Assembly: GCA_000827325.1 (NCBI GenBank)
Contig: KN832874.1
Location: 528,067 to 592,066, forward strand
Direction of reading: 5' to 3'
Source: Oidiodendron maius Zn
Lineage: Eukaryota > Ascomycota > Leotiomycetes > Myxotrichaceae
Length of the DNA stretch: 64,000 nt
The position numbers were made by a program, and so were the translations under genes. The notes beneath the pieces are model-generated. The model was not told the DNA's origin, did no database searches, and saw only the letters and a list, made by a program, of their open reading frames with translations. The first letter of the stretch is position 1. Every line of letters begins with the position of its first letter. This document shows positions 1 to 12,101 of this stretch, piece after piece.

Positions 1-1
1 A

Positions 2-2154
2 GAAAATACTGAGCAACCCATAGAGGAGCATGTCGAGAATGTTGCTACTGAAGCCCCATTGGCCACTGATGGTGGCGAGGCTGCTACTTCAGAGCCTCAG
101 AAGCTGGAAGAAAACAAGGAAGAGAAAAAGCAACGCCCACTCACGCCGCCTGTCATCCCGGAGTACAACTTGAAGCTCGTTATCAACATCTTCGTCGCCC
201 GCGAATGCAGCTCTCGAACCTTCCGTGAGACCCTCTCAACCATCAAGAATCTCTCTGCCATTCCTGGCGCGAAGGCAGTCTTTGGCCGTGAGCTTATCGC
301 TAAGGCACAAGGGCTTGGTGAAGTCATCTTACTAGATCTGGAAGCACTCCTTCCTCAAATCCAAAAGGCTACGTCGGGCACAGAGATTCAAGGTGTTGCT
401 TTGGCCAAATTCTCTCCTGGTGGCTCTGAGCAAGGCAAGCTACTCCGCGTCCTTACAGCTCTTGATCACCTCTTCGACCCGAAGCGTGACAAGAAGGACA
501 AGCCAGAAGAAGAGGGCGAGTCGTCTCAAGTTGCCGAGAAGCAAGACCTGCTATCTTCCCTCTATGAAAATTCTACTTTTGGGCCTATGTGGGAGAGACT
601 CAGTGCATGCCTTACTGTCATTAGGCAGCGAGATCATATGCTAAACGTGGCTACCATTCTCCTTCCACTTATTGAATCTTTGATGGTAGTTTGCAAGAAC
701 ACGACTCTTAAGGATGCTCCATTAGCCCGATCACAGATGGGCAAGGATATGACGCTGACAAGCCCACCGCCCGAATCCCGCATGGAGAGCTTGTTCTTTA
801 CTTTCACCGAGGATCATCGTAAAATCCTCAACGACCTTGTCCGCAACTCTCCTAAGCTCATGTCTGGTACCTTTTCCCTGTTGGTTAAGAATCCTAAGGT
901 CCTGGAGTTCGACAACAAACGCAACTATTTCAGTCGTAGCATACATAACAAGAGTTCGAACACGCGTCAATCGTTTCCACCTCTTCAACTCTCGGTCCGC
1001 CGCGAACAAGTCTTCCACGACTCCTTCAAAGCTCTGTACTTCCAGACTGCCGATCAGATGAAGTTTGGAAAGCTCAGCATCCGATTTCACGGCGAAGAGG
1101 GTGTTGATGCCGGTGGAGTTACTCGAGAGTGGTTCCAAGTCCTCTCCAGACAAATGTTTGACCCTGGATATGCACTATTCATTCCTGTCTCATCCGACCG
1201 AACTACCTTCCACCCCAATCAATTGAGCAGTGTCAACGAGGAGCATCTCATGTTCTTCAAATTCATTGGCCGTATCATTGGCAAGGCACTTTATGAAGGC
1301 CGTGTACTTGACTGCCATTTCAGCAGGGCCGTGTACAAGCGCATCCTGGGCAAGGCCGTCTCTCTCAAGGATATGGAATCACTTGATCCAGACTATTACA
1401 AATCCCTAGTCTGGATGCTTGAGAATGATATCACTGACATCATCACTGAGACGTTCTCGGTTGACAATGATAAGTTTGGTGTTGTGGAGACTATCGAGTT
1501 CATCCCGAATGGTCGCAACATCTCTGTCACTGAAGAGAACAAGCATGAGTATGTTCGCTTGATGGTGGAGTGGAGACTTACTGGATCAGTGAAAGAACAA
1601 CTAGACGAATTCTTGAAAGGTATGCGGTCTCTGGATAACTTGAAAATTACTGCTAACGTAGCCAGGTTTCCATGACATTATTCCCGCCGAACTTATTGCT
1701 ATATTCAATGAACAGGAATTGGAGCTTCTAATCTCTGGTCTGCCGGAGATTGACGTGGATGACTGGAAGAGCAGCACCGAATACCACAACTACTCAGCCT
1801 CTTCGTCGCAGATCCAATGGTTCTGGCGGGCAGTCCGCTCATTTGACAAGGAAGAGCGAGCCAAGCTTCTTCAATTTGTCACCGGAACCAGCAAGGTACC
1901 TCTCAACGGTTTCAAAGAATTAGAAGGTATGAATGGCTTTAGCCGATTCAACATTCATCGTGACTATGGCAGCAAGGATCGTCTTCCCAGCTCTCATACT
2001 TGCTTCAATCGTAAGTTTCACCTCCAACCATTCACGGGCCAGTCGCTAATCAGGAGTAGAACTTGACCTTCCCGAATACGAAAGCTACGAAGTACTCCGC
2101 CAACAGGTTCTTACTGCCATCACAGCCGGAAGTCAGTACTTTGGTTTCGCATAA
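2..2154 (+). CDS. TOM1: Tom1/Huwe1-type HECT E3 ubiquitin ligase, C-terminal part (5' end outside window)
   Basis: This is the last 685 residues of a HECT ubiquitin ligase, which takes ubiquitin from an E2 onto its own cysteine and passes it to substrates. The frame is open to the window edge, so the N-terminal part, several thousand residues in this family, lies upstream. Exons are 2..1619, 1666..2010 and 2060..2154, with GT..AG introns of 46 and 49 nt; the first has a TGCTAAC branch point. An acidic Glu/Lys stretch comes first, then the HECT N-lobe ([28 protein letters not shown]) and C-lobe ([31 protein letters not shown]). The catalytic Cys is codon 2001..2003, and the protein ends in the usual FGFA. 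The Tom1/Huwe1 assignment rests on this C-terminal similarity and the acidic linker. Tom1 in yeast acts on excess histones and ribosomal proteins; that role here is inferred. Confidence 0.93.
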
Positions 2155-2911
2155 GCGAAATGTGTATTTCCCCCTTCCTCCCTTACGATATCATGCATGC
2201 ATGGACCGGGCTTTGATCAGCATTTCTGGGCGTCAGCTTCGTCGGTGCTTTGAGACTTTTCTCTCTTCTCATCGTGTATTTGGCATGAGATGATTCATAA
2301 TACCAGAATGTGTGCCTTTAGGGGGGAAATAAATTCTTACAACCGATCACCATTTCTGAACAAGTTCTCGGGGTTCCGCAGCGAAGTGCAGGTCGTTGCG
2401 GTTCCTCTTGGGGCGAATGGAAGGTATCGGGCCGAGTTGTAGATTAGATAGTTAGCTAGCAAAATTGCAACGCATCAATTAGTTGCGTAAGAATGAACGT
2501 GACAAGGTACTTATTATGATGACGCCTCTGATACTGGTACTATCTTTGCGGCTGGCGATATCAACATCTGGTAACATGGACTTCTCTAATTATAGGTTAG
2601 ATACGGAGATACGTAACACCGCTCCGGCCATCGAAAATCTGCCCCGCAAAAAAAAAAGGGCGACGCGCAGTTACAGCGCACATCATCTTTCTGTGTTCCA
2701 TCGGCTACCTAACTCGAAAGTTGCAGTCGATGGAAGTTCTCTAACACGAGTCTCTCCTCTGCCTTTGTGAGCCATCCAAGACTAAGCTCTCTATTCCGCT
2801 GTTTGGTGGTTCGACAAAGTGGGCAGCCCAGAGTTCAAGAGCATTCTGCGTCAAGATAGGGACAAGGGATTTAGCTGAAACTGGAGCATTTGGCAGATAG
2901 GGAGAGGCACA
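2155..2911. other. Intergenic spacer between TOM1 3' end and PRS
   Basis: It holds the 3' flank of the ligase gene and the promoter side of the PRPP synthetase gene. There is a short poly-A run near 2648. I see no convincing coding frame, RNA gene or repeat. Confidence 0.6.
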
Positions 2912-4136
2912 ATGTCGACAAACTCTATCAAGCTCCTTACAGGGAACAGCCACCCCCAGCTCGCAAAGCTGGTTGCTGATCGGTAGGTTGCCTTCTACAC
3001 CTTCCTTGGAACAAAGAAGGGTTTTGGAAGCACTATTGAATTAGGAGAATGCAAGCTTTAGGTGAAGAGGAGTCGCAAAGGCATATCAATGAATAGATAC
3101 TGGCGATATGGCTAACGGACATTTACATATAGACTAGGCATCGAACTCGCAAAAACCATGAGCCTAAACTATTCCAACCAGGAAACAAGCGTTACTGTTG
3201 GCGAGAGTGTAAGGGATGAAGATGGTCTGCTCCATATTTCCACCGTCTTTCTTTGCATGACTGACATATTCCATAGTATTTATCCTCCAGTCCACTGCGC
3301 CGGGCGACATTAATGACGGCCTAATGGAGCTCCTCATTATGATTAACGCCTGCAAGACCGCAAGCGCCCGACGCATTACTGCGGTCATCCCGAACTTCCC
3401 ATACGCTCGTCAGGACAAGAAGGACAAAAGTAGGGCGCCAATTTCAGCCAAGCTTATTGCCAACATGCTGCAGACCGCTGGGTGTAACCATGTCATCACA
3501 ATGGATCTCCATGCCTCGCAGATCCAGGGCTTCTTCAACGTGCCTGTGGACAATCTATATGCGGAGCCCAGCACGCTCAGATGGATTAGAGAAAATTTCC
3601 AGGGAGGAAAGGGTTGTGTTATCGTCAGTCCCGATGCTGGAGGCGCCAAAAGGTGTGCCCTGCTCAATGCACTGCCTCCAATCATGACGCTAACTTAGAC
3701 AAGAGCAACTTCCATCGCGGACCGCCTCGACCTGCCTTTCGCGCTGATTCACAAAGAGCGTGCACGTCCCAACGAAGTTTCTCGCATGGTACTTGTCGGG
3801 TCCGTGAAGGACATGACATGTATCCTTGTAGATGATATGGCAGACACTTGTGGCACCCTCGCCAAAGCTGCATCGACACTCGTCTCGCACGGAGCAAAGG
3901 AAGTCGTGGCCATTGTGACCCATGGCATCCTCAGTGGCGACGCCATCGATGTCATCAAGCGCAGCGAGCTGAAGACGCTGGTTGTCACTAATACGGTGCC
4001 ACTAGGCGAGAAGAAGGAGCTGCTGGGGGATCGACTGAAGGTCGTGGATATCAGCCCTACCTTGGCGGAAGCGATACGGAGAACACATAATGGGGAGAGT
4101 GTGAGCTTTTTGTTCACACATGCACCTACTGATTAA
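2912..4136 (+). CDS. PRS: Ribose-phosphate pyrophosphokinase (PRPP synthetase)
   Basis: The enzyme makes 5-phosphoribosyl-1-pyrophosphate from ribose-5-phosphate and ATP, the entry point to purine, pyrimidine, NAD, His and Trp synthesis in the cytosol. Exons are 2912..2982, 3133..3224, 3277..3652 and 3704..4136; phases fit and give 323 aa, normal for the family. Visible motifs are the N-terminal [11 protein letters not shown], the flexible loop [16 protein letters not shown], the signature [12 protein letters not shown] followed by VDNLYAEP, and the PRPP-binding loop [12 protein letters not shown]. It looks most like yeast Prs2/Prs4 and human PRPS1, without the long insertion of Prs1/Prs5. 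The start was chosen because MSTNSIKLL matches the family N-terminus. Fungal genomes usually carry several PRS paralogues that form heteromers, so the exact paralogue is uncertain. Confidence 0.95.
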
Positions 4137-4691
4137 ATGCGAGTTACTGCGATACTGGATCAAGATTGATTGAGAGCGGCAGATCTGGCAAGAGAAGAAT
4201 GACGATGTTAAGATCAAAAGACTGGGGAATTTGTACAGATCTGAATATGGCGTTGGCGGGTGCTCAGCAATTATTGTAATTTGCATGGGGGTCCGCTAAT
4301 GGAAATATGGGATTCCGATCTCCTTCTCCTTAAACTCTCCTTCATAGTGGGAGAATTGGTAGTCTACATAGATAGTACCAACACGCAAGTCACAAATACC
4401 AGCAGTTCTCTAAGCATTAAATTAGGAAACAGTTATACCAACAGAGAGAGTAGTGGAAGTCTAAATTCAAGTCATCGTCCCAGAGCAGGTATTTTATTCA
4501 GTACGGAGAACGCCTAAGCTACATGCAACCCCATGCCAACAATCCCGTTTCAGCTGGCCTCTTTTGATCTCCTGCCGGACTAGCAAGAAGTAGCACAAAT
4601 TTATGCATGATCAGAACGATGGTGCCATGCCACGCCAGCATTTACCCGTGGGAACCCAAATCTGTGCTAGAAACACAGCAGGGGGACAGAA
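4137..4691. other. Convergent intergenic region (PRS / RPS6 3' flanks)
   Basis: The two flanking genes converge here, so this should be 3' UTR from both. It is AT-rich, with no ORF of note. Confidence 0.6.
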
Positions 4692-5894
4692 TTACTTGCG
4701 CATGGACGACGCACGGCGCTTGCGAGCATCGGCCTTCTGGGCCTTGGCCTCGGTGACGCGCTTGGCGAGGACAGCGGCGTACTCGTTCTATAGGGGGGAA
4801 GTTAGCATTGGAGTTTCCAGGATGTGGATTGGAGAGGAATAGCGCGACGTACAGCAGCATCCTTGGTTTTCTCGGCATTGCGGCGCTTCAGGGCCAGGCG
4901 GTGGCGCTTGTGTTGAAGACGCTGAGGAGTGATCAGGCGCTGAATTTTGGGCGCCTTGGTGTATGGCTTCTTGCCCTCGCCCTTAGGCTGAACTTCACGA
5001 CGGATGACGAATTTGCGGACCTATAGATACGAAAGAAAGGCGGGAAGGTCAGCATTTACGTGGTTGAATTATAGTAAAAGTGGCCCACGCTCTGCTAGTC
5101 TGGCTACACGTTCAACGGACTGTACGGGCGCCTCTCAACCAAGAGGAACCCGCCAGCGGAGAAGCTGCAGCGAGGAAGAGCAGGCGATGACGATGGGACG
5201 TGCGGAGGGAACGTACATCATCATCCTTGGTGAGGCCAAAGAATTTGCGGATTTTGGTGGCACGCTTAGGGCCGAGGCGTTTTGGGTGCACGACGTCAGT
5301 GAGACCGGGGATCTCACCCTCGCCCTGCTTAACGATGCTGAGGGCAAGCACGGACAAGTCCATGGCAACGATGCAGCCGCGAACAGACTTGCGCTTGCGC
5401 TCGCCGGTGCGGCGGGGACGGTAGCAAGAGTGGCCATCGGAGAGGAGCAAGCGGACACGAGTCGGGTGCATCACGCCCTGCTTCATTGGGAAACCTTGCT
5501 TGTCGTTGCCTCCGGTGATGCGGAAGATGTAGCCCTTGAATTCATCACCGACGCTGTCACCGGGGACCTCGGCGCCCATTCTGTGTGGTTGTCAGTCGTC
5601 ATTGTTTGCTAAATGACTCGGTGCCTTTCGCGAATCGGTGGGTGTACCTCTTGTCCATGAAAACGCGCAGTTTTCTCTCATCCTCGACCTCAATGAGCTT
5701 CTGGCTGCCATTGGCAGGCTGCATAGTTTGTCAGCGGCATTTTTGCAGTAAAAGTTGTTGTAGCGACATACGAAGGAGATGTTCTATCCGGAAACAAGTT
5801 AGCAAGAATCTTTTCCAGAGCATATGCACAGATTCGGTAGCATTTCCATATATCAAGTATGCCAGAATTAGCCAAGGAGACTTACCAACTTCAT
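4692..5894 (-). CDS. RPS6: 40S ribosomal protein S6 (eS6)
   Basis: This small-subunit protein is a classic target of TOR/AGC-kinase signalling. Six exons on the minus strand (5886..5894, 5772..5783, 5648..5718, 5217..5580, 4853..5020, 4692..4787) give 239 aa, close to the fungal norm. The protein starts MKLNISFPANGSQK and includes [38 protein letters not shown] and [14 protein letters not shown]. It ends [10 protein letters not shown], which keeps the C-terminal RRASS phosphorylation motif. Exon 1 codes only M-K-L (9 nt) and exon 2 only N-I-S-F (12 nt); both are fixed by the strict conservation of the eS6 N-terminus and by GTAAGT and GTATGT donors. Such 5'-clustered introns are common in fungal ribosomal protein genes, but two exons this small in a row are unusual. 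Confidence 0.96.
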
Positions 5895-6060
5895 CTTGAC
5901 GTGGGAGTCGAGTCAAGAGATGTCGAAGGGGATGGAGTTGGAGATGAAGATGGAAATCTATTGCCAGCGGAAGAACCGAGCAAATCTCGATTTCTGTGTG
6001 CGGACTTCGCTGTTTGGAGCTAGACGAAATATTAGTACTTGATTGGAAGAATAAGCGGAA

Positions 6061-6341
6061 TCACGTGCCATGTGTCAGGTGAGGATTGTGCTCTGATCGA
6101 GTAGCCGTGGCGACACCTAGAAGGGCTGGTCGCAGAAGGCGGCGGTTCTCGGGGGTCGTGGTGTAGTCTGCCAGTGTTAGCCTGCGACGTGTATTATAAT
6201 TGTACCGGCCGATGCCTTCATTGCTTATTATCATATTCGAGATAGGTAGCTAGCCCTAATTTCACGTGACTCACCAATGACAACGAAAGCGACAACGAGG
6301 ATAACAATCGTTCCGCCAATCAGAACTCCGATCTGATACAT
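6061..6341 (-). CDS. Possible 57-aa single-pass membrane peptide
   Basis: Two exons (6275..6341 and 6061..6167) joined by a GTGAGT..CAG intron give a closed frame of 57 residues. The start, MYQIGVLIGGTIVILVVAFVV, is one hydrophobic helix of about 20 residues. A polar tail with TTTPENRRLL follows. The gene lies between divergent CTF8 (start 6659) and the RPS6 start (5894), on the RPS6 strand; its stop is 166 bp upstream of the RPS6 start codon. The support is the correct splice phase, a clear helix and a sensible tail. I do not recognise a family. It could instead be chance within the RPS6 upstream region. Confidence 0.45.
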
Positions 6342-6658
6342 TGACCTGGCTTATGTGGCTCAGAGTCGATAGGTAATGCCCTAGATCTCTTCTGGGCGGA
6401 GGAAATCTGAATCTGTCTTAGCAGCTGCGCACAGACCAATATTGTGGCTGACGGATTAACTATACGCCGTTGTCGGTAAATGGAGTATTGCCGAGGACCG
6501 ACACTAGTAGTATGTATCTCAAACCTACCTGGTGAAGGGAACTGCTTGCAGTTCTGGTCGGGAGGACAACTGAATCTGGTTGGGTTTTCTTGTTGTTGTT
6601 TACTTCACGCTTAGTTGAAAGAGAGAAACGGGAGAGAAGTAAGGGGCCGTCTCGCAAA
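6342..6658. other. Divergent promoter region upstream of CTF8
   Basis: A short divergent spacer between the putative small membrane peptide gene and CTF8. I see no clear TATA box or coding frame. Confidence 0.5.
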
Positions 6659-7129
6659 ATGCCACCTATCCCAATTCACCCTAGCCCAGCGCGCTCAAAT
6701 CGCGTCTTCCAGAACCCCCTTCCCTCGCTCCTCCACACGCCGTCTGGCCTCGCTCTCCTCGAGCTCCAAGGCACCATCAACGTCCCACTGAACTCCGACC
6801 CCTCATCTATGGCTATCACCGACATGCAGGATAGTACCACCAGCAAAGAAATTCCCATTGGACGCCTGGTCTTCCCTGACTATGAAGAGAGCATAGAAGA
6901 CCATCAGTGGATGAAGAAGGTCTATCTCTATGTGGGCAAGCACCAGCGGCTCACTGGCGAAGTGAAGAAGTTGCCTAAGGCAATAGCGGTGATTAGGAGG
7001 CGCGACGGAGGCGCACAGACCGAAGGGGATGAGGATGAGGATGCCGAGTTAGAGATTGTGGATCTGATCAAGTTCAAAATACTCTTCTCCTCGAGGCCAG
7101 AGCCAGTTGGGGCTATTACCGGATCCTAA
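6659..7129 (+). CDS. CTF8: Chromosome transmission fidelity protein 8 (Ctf8)
   Basis: A single exon codes 156 aa. Ctf8 is the small subunit of the Ctf18-Dcc1-Ctf8 alternative clamp loader, which loads or unloads PCNA at forks and is needed for sister-chromatid cohesion. The Ctf8 signature is visible: TPSGLALLELQGTIN near residue 25, then IGRLVFPDYE, and VYLYVGKHQRLTGEVKKLPKAIAVIRR, ending in a strand with IVDLIKFKILFSSRPEP. An acidic GDEDEDAE loop separates the last two strands. The first in-frame ATG after an upstream TTG was chosen because MPPIPIHPS resembles fungal Ctf8 starts. The family is short, so length and motif order together make the call fairly firm. Confidence 0.88.
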   Translation: MPPIPIHPSPARSNRVFQNPLPSLLHTPSGLALLELQGTINVPLNSDPSSMAITDMQDSTTSKEIPIGRLVFPDYEESIEDHQWMKKVYLYVGKHQRLTGEVKKLPKAIAVIRRRDGGAQTEGDEDEDAELEIVDLIKFKILFSSRPEPVGAITGS

Positions 7130-8041
7130 GAGATTGAGACAGTCCAGAACTGAACTCGTCCACAGGAGGATTGATGTCTTCAATTGACTCGGTGGGCGAT
7201 ATTATCTTGGTCGGCATTCGATTGGATGCAATTTGAGGACCTGTTCCGCTGCGGTATACAAACCCATGCAATTGGTGGCCAACCATCTCACTTGAAGTGG
7301 TCTATAGAGTCTACAGCAGACTGGCAGAGAATGGATAGGGATTCGATGCGAGCAAGGCGGCATAGAGATTAAGATGCAAGCGGGATATATAGTGTATTTG
7401 TTGAACGCGTAGAAGATAGAAGGAGAGTATGAAGGCCCGTCACAATGAGTCTAGTGTGAACGCGGCGTAGAGAAGATCAAACGCAAATGCAATGGCACAG
7501 ATACTCTTTTGGAAGGATACCAGGGGTCATGAACGTGACTGGGGGAGGCGCCTGAAGAACGGCAGTAAAGTGTTCCTACTCCAGTACCCCATTCAACTCG
7601 ACGAAGTGACACTCTGAGGCACTCGAAGATCATTAACAAAAGCTCTGGTGTCAACATGTCGGCGAAATTAGGAGTATGTTGGGCTTTCACAGAAGACATC
7701 GTCGGCAGTATTTAATTAAACAAAGGTATAAATTTATGAGAGCGGATTATGATCACTATATCTTTGGCACTAGACGTAGTAATTGTATTTCGAACCAAGG
7801 GCGAAATAGTTTACAACCTGTGTTTCTTGTTGCCTTGTTTTCTGAAGCGTTGATATTCATAGCGCCTATGGTCTCTTGAGGTCACCGTACTATAAGCTCG
7901 AATTTGAAGCTCTCGCGTCTCCTTTCCTCGCTGAACGCGACAAACATCCTCGACAACGAGACTCCCCACCTCCCGTCGACTCGGATCTCGATTTTCTTCC
8001 TCTCAGATATATGAGGATGCCCCACCGGTGAGCTGCGCATC
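7130..8041. other. Intergenic spacer between CTF8 and ro-3
   Basis: It contains the CTF8 3' flank, a possible F-box-like fragment on the minus strand (7451..7699, listed separately) and the ro-3 promoter. Nothing else is supported. Confidence 0.5.
7451..7699 (-). pseudogene. Possible F-box-like gene fragment
   Basis: A short open frame (82 codons) begins MSSVKAQHTPNFADMLTPELLLMIFECL. The LTPELLLMIFECL part resembles helix 1 of an F-box (LPxELLxxIFxxL). The next residues do not continue the F-box and look non-coding. It may be a remnant of a fungal F-box gene, which expand and decay often, or a chance match. Confidence 0.2.
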
Positions 8042-11000
8042 ATGTCGGAGCAGCTTCAAGTCGGCCAGGTAATTGAGCTTACCGATGGCCGTTTGGCTAC
8101 AGTTCGGTACATAGGACAACCCCATTTTGCGGCCGGGGACTGGGTTGGAGTCGAGTTGGAGGATGAAAGCGGGAAGAATGATGGCAGCGTCCAAGGTGAG
8201 CGGTACTTTGAGTGTGATATGGGAAGAGGGATGTTTGTGAGGCCTACTGCAGTAACCATCATCGAGCAACCTCCCCCCAAGCCAGCTGTGCCTATGAAGA
8301 AGCCAGCGAGACCAAGCAGTGTCATCAATTCCGGTATTGGACGAAGAATGAGTTCTGTTCCTGATGTAGGAGCAAACAAGAGGCAAAGCATCAATTCCGC
8401 CAGTCCGACTCCCAGTTCTAGATCGCGGCCCTCGAGCTTGCTTCGAGTAAGTCCTGTAAAATGTTCATGATACTTATTGTGCTAATTCCCTATCGCAGTC
8501 ACCCGCAAAGTCTCCTACCAAACAGTTGTCGTCCACTCCGTCCAATACTGCGACCGTCCGAACTGGTGCGCCACTAAGAAAATCGTCCGTGACAATGTCG
8601 TCGACGACATCGACGAGGCCTCGACCAAGTCTCACGGGAGGACAAACCTCAATGGCTCCTCCATTGGCTCCAGCTACACGTCCAACAAGACAATCTTTGG
8701 TTGCAGGTTTAAGTGCAGGGAACAGGGCTTCCGCACCAGCAAGCAGAGTATCTGGTTCCCGACCATCACTCGCACCTAAACTGAAGCCTCGTTTAGGTTC
8801 TGAACGAATGGGGTCAATTAGCGGGCAATTGAGCGCAGGCCAAACGAGCGATGGTAGTGGACAGGATACGGGAGATTCTGATAGAGGCGTGTCCCCGCTA
8901 AAAAGCAATCCTGACACACTTTCACCGCAAGCTCTAAGTCCAGTCTTATCACGAGTCTCGGGTTCAGATCGAGCACAAGCTTCGCCAGCTTCCTCCAGGA
9001 GTGCTGGTTCTCAAGCACCTCAGCGAAACACAGTTACTAGTGCGGCGGCAGCGCGAGAAATTGAGGATATGAAAACCAAGCTTCGCCTAATGGATAAGAA
9101 GCGCCAGGAGGACCGTGACAAACTAAAAGCTCTTGAGAAGGTTCAAGCAGAGAGGGATAAATTTGAGGGCATCATACAGAAACTGCAGGCCAAGTATCAA
9201 CCTCAGCAGCAAGAACTGGCAGATCTCCGAAAGCAATTAAAAGACTCAGAAGCTCGATTCGAGCAAATTGAAAGTATACAAGCAGAGCATGAGGTTGTCT
9301 TGGAGATGGCCACACTTGATCGGGAGATGGCTGAAGAGACTGCTGAAGTCCTGAAAACCGAGCTCGAAGCCTTGAAATTAAAGACCGAGGAGCTTGAATT
9401 GGAGGTTGAGGTCCTCAGGGAGGAGAATGCAGAACTGGGTAATGAGATGAGCCCGGAAGAGAAGACTAGCCAAGGATGGCTGCAGATGGAGAGAAATAAC
9501 GCGAGGCTAAGGGAAGCCCTGATACGGTTACGTGACATGACCCAACAGACAGAAGAGGAACTCAGAGATGAGTTGAAGAACCTAGAAGAAGATATACGGG
9601 ATCTTGGATCCGTCAAAGAGCAGTATGATATTACAAAAGAAAAGCTGGATCAGTCAGAAGCCGCCGTTGATGATCTTCGCCAACAACTTGATAATGCTCT
9701 AGGCGCGGAAGACATGATTGAAGAACTTACAGAGCGCAACATGAGCATGAACGAGCAAATCGAAGAATTAAAAGCCACAATTGAGGACCTCGAGAGTCTA
9801 AAAGAGCTTAATGACGAGCTGGAAATTAATCATATCGAGACTGAGAAGGATATGCAGGAAGATATCGATTTCAAGGACAGCGTTATTGCAGAACAAGCAC
9901 GACGAGCAGCCCAGCAAGACGAAGCCATTGAGGACATGGAGTACACTTTATCTAGATTCCGAGAGTTGGTTACCAATCTGCAGTCTGACTTGGAAGATAT
10001 GCGAGCATCGCACGCTGTAACTGAGACAGAGTCTGAGCAGCTGAATAGCAGATCTCGAGCCATGATGGATCTGAATATGAAGCTTCAGGTATCTGCCGCA
10101 AAGACCCAAGTCAAGACCATTGATCTTGAATTACGGCGCCTCGAGGCCCAAGAAGCTTCCGAGCACCTGGCTATTGTCCAATTATTCCTGCCGGAGGCTT
10201 TCCATGTCGACAGAGATTCCGTCCTAGCTCTTCTCAGGTTTCAACGCGTTGCATTCAAAGCCAACCTTCTACATGGATTTGTCAAGGAGAGAGTCAATGG
10301 TCCTCCACCAGCTGGTCATGAAGACGATATATTTGCAGCCTGCGATATGCTTGACAAGCTGGCGTGGGTTTCTGCTATGTGCGACCGGTTTGTCAATGCC
10401 ATTAGTCACTGCTCTATTGACGAATTTGCCAAGTTTGAGGGCGCTCTTTATGAACTTGAACCAGTCGAGAGAGCACTTAATAGCTGGATCGATGGACTTC
10501 GACGTGATGATCTCAAGGAGAAGCAATGCGCTGCAGAACTGCAACGTACAATCGCCCTCATGTCGCATCTTGCCGAAGTACACATCTCGACCGGCTTAGC
10601 TAGCTATGCTGACGACGTTCATATGCGAACCCTGGTCATGCAGAGCCACCTCGAGAGCGCTGCTGCTGCACTGAACACGACCAGAAATATGGTCCAAGGT
10701 ATCATACCTGTTGAAAGTGAAGAGGATGAACTTGGTCAACACTTCTCCCGCAAGACCGATTCTGTGATTACGCAGACTCGCAGCGCTAAAGTTATCATTG
10801 GCAAAGCTGCTCGTGCGCTTGAAGATCTCAAAGCACGATCTCTTTCCATCACCTCCGACACCCTTCAACAGTTTGAGCAGTGCGAAACTTCCACTCAGGA
10901 GCTGGCTAACTACTCTCGCCATGTCGGCGATGCTCTATTTACACTGCTCCACGAGGAGGGAAGGGCTGAGCCGTATACATATCTGGAGGTTGAGAGCATG

Positions 11001-12101
11001 GTTAATCAAACAACCTTGAATTTATTCGCATCCAGCGAATCCGGCCTACTTTCAACGTATTCCAATAAGCTTCGCACTTTGACAAGCGCTTTGTCTGAGC
11101 TAGCTGGATTAGCATCAGATCTCGAAAAGACCCAAGAGTTTGAGCGGTCACCAGCCCCGTGGGTCCTGCGCGCCCAGGAATTGAGATCTTCTAAGACTGT
11201 ACCAATTGACACTGAAGAGGAGATTCGACGTCTCAAAGACGACAATCACGAGCGTGCCCGGTTGATCGCCATGCGCGACAAGACTTTGGAGGAAGCTTCC
11301 GTAAAGATCGAGCTTCTCGAGTCTCGGATGCGCGACGCCACCAAGAAGAATGAGAAGATCAACGAACTCGAGCGGAAGATTGAAGACGCTAAGAAGTTGG
11401 AGATCAGGCTCACGGAATCAGTCGAGACACAGAATAAAGAACTGGCGACACTGGACGCAGATCGGGAGAAATGGAGAAAGATAGCTGAAGATGCCCACGC
11501 TCTTGGTGTTGCCGCTCCAGGGTCGAAGGCTGGTCAGGAACGCGCTGTGGCTACTGCTCGTGAGATGGAAGCCTTGAAGTCTGAGATAGACTCTCTTCAA
11601 GCAGCAGTCCGCTATCTCCGCGAGGATAATCGACGAGCGCGCCTTACAGATACCGAGAGCTTTGCATGGCTAAACGGACCGCTTATCAAGCCAAAGACTA
11701 AGGAAGAGCAGAGAAAGGACCTTATTATTGCTGAAAGTAATGACGTCTTAAACGAACTTCTGTCTCTGACAACAACTGCCAAAGTCTTTGACTTGAGCGC
11801 CATGCCCAAGAACAAGCTAGCCTGGCGACCGGCTAAGAGCACACCGGGATACCATGTCGCGCAGCAACGAGAGAACTTCGAAGCGTGGAACAGCTGGCGT
11901 GAGGATGTGGAGCGAAAGGGGAAGATTCTAATTGAGAGAGACAATAGCCGCGGTCTAGGTGTGCAGAACAGAAAAGCAGTAGCTGCGAAGGTGGAAATGA
12001 AGTTGCCGGCCTGGGAGAAGATTGCAGGTACGGGAAAGGAGGTGGAGATTTTGGATCCTGAGCAGTGGAGCGGCTTTAAAGGCAGCTTGGGCTTTGTATA
12101 G
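8042..12101 (+). CDS. ro-3: Dynactin p150Glued subunit
   Basis: This large dynactin subunit links cytoplasmic dynein to microtubules and cargo; in moulds its loss disturbs nuclear movement and hyphal growth (Neurospora ro-3, Aspergillus nudM). Two exons (8042..8446 and 8499..12101, GTAAGT..CAG intron) give 1,335 aa. An N-terminal CAP-Gly domain (residues about 5-75) is seen in RYIGQPHFAAGDWVGVELED, KNDGSVQGERYFEC and GRGMFVRP. A Ser/Pro/Arg-rich basic linker follows to about residue 290, then long heptad-rich coiled coils (about 300-680), the p150 central region (ELRRLEAQEASEHLAIVQLFLPE), and a second coiled coil near 1,060-1,160. The end carries the fungal W-E-K-I and SLGFV tail. Length and domain order match the family. 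Confidence 0.96.

Noticed and set aside
731-1153. Minus-strand frame of 140 codons inside TOM1
   Set aside because: It is the antisense shadow of the conserved HECT coding exon.
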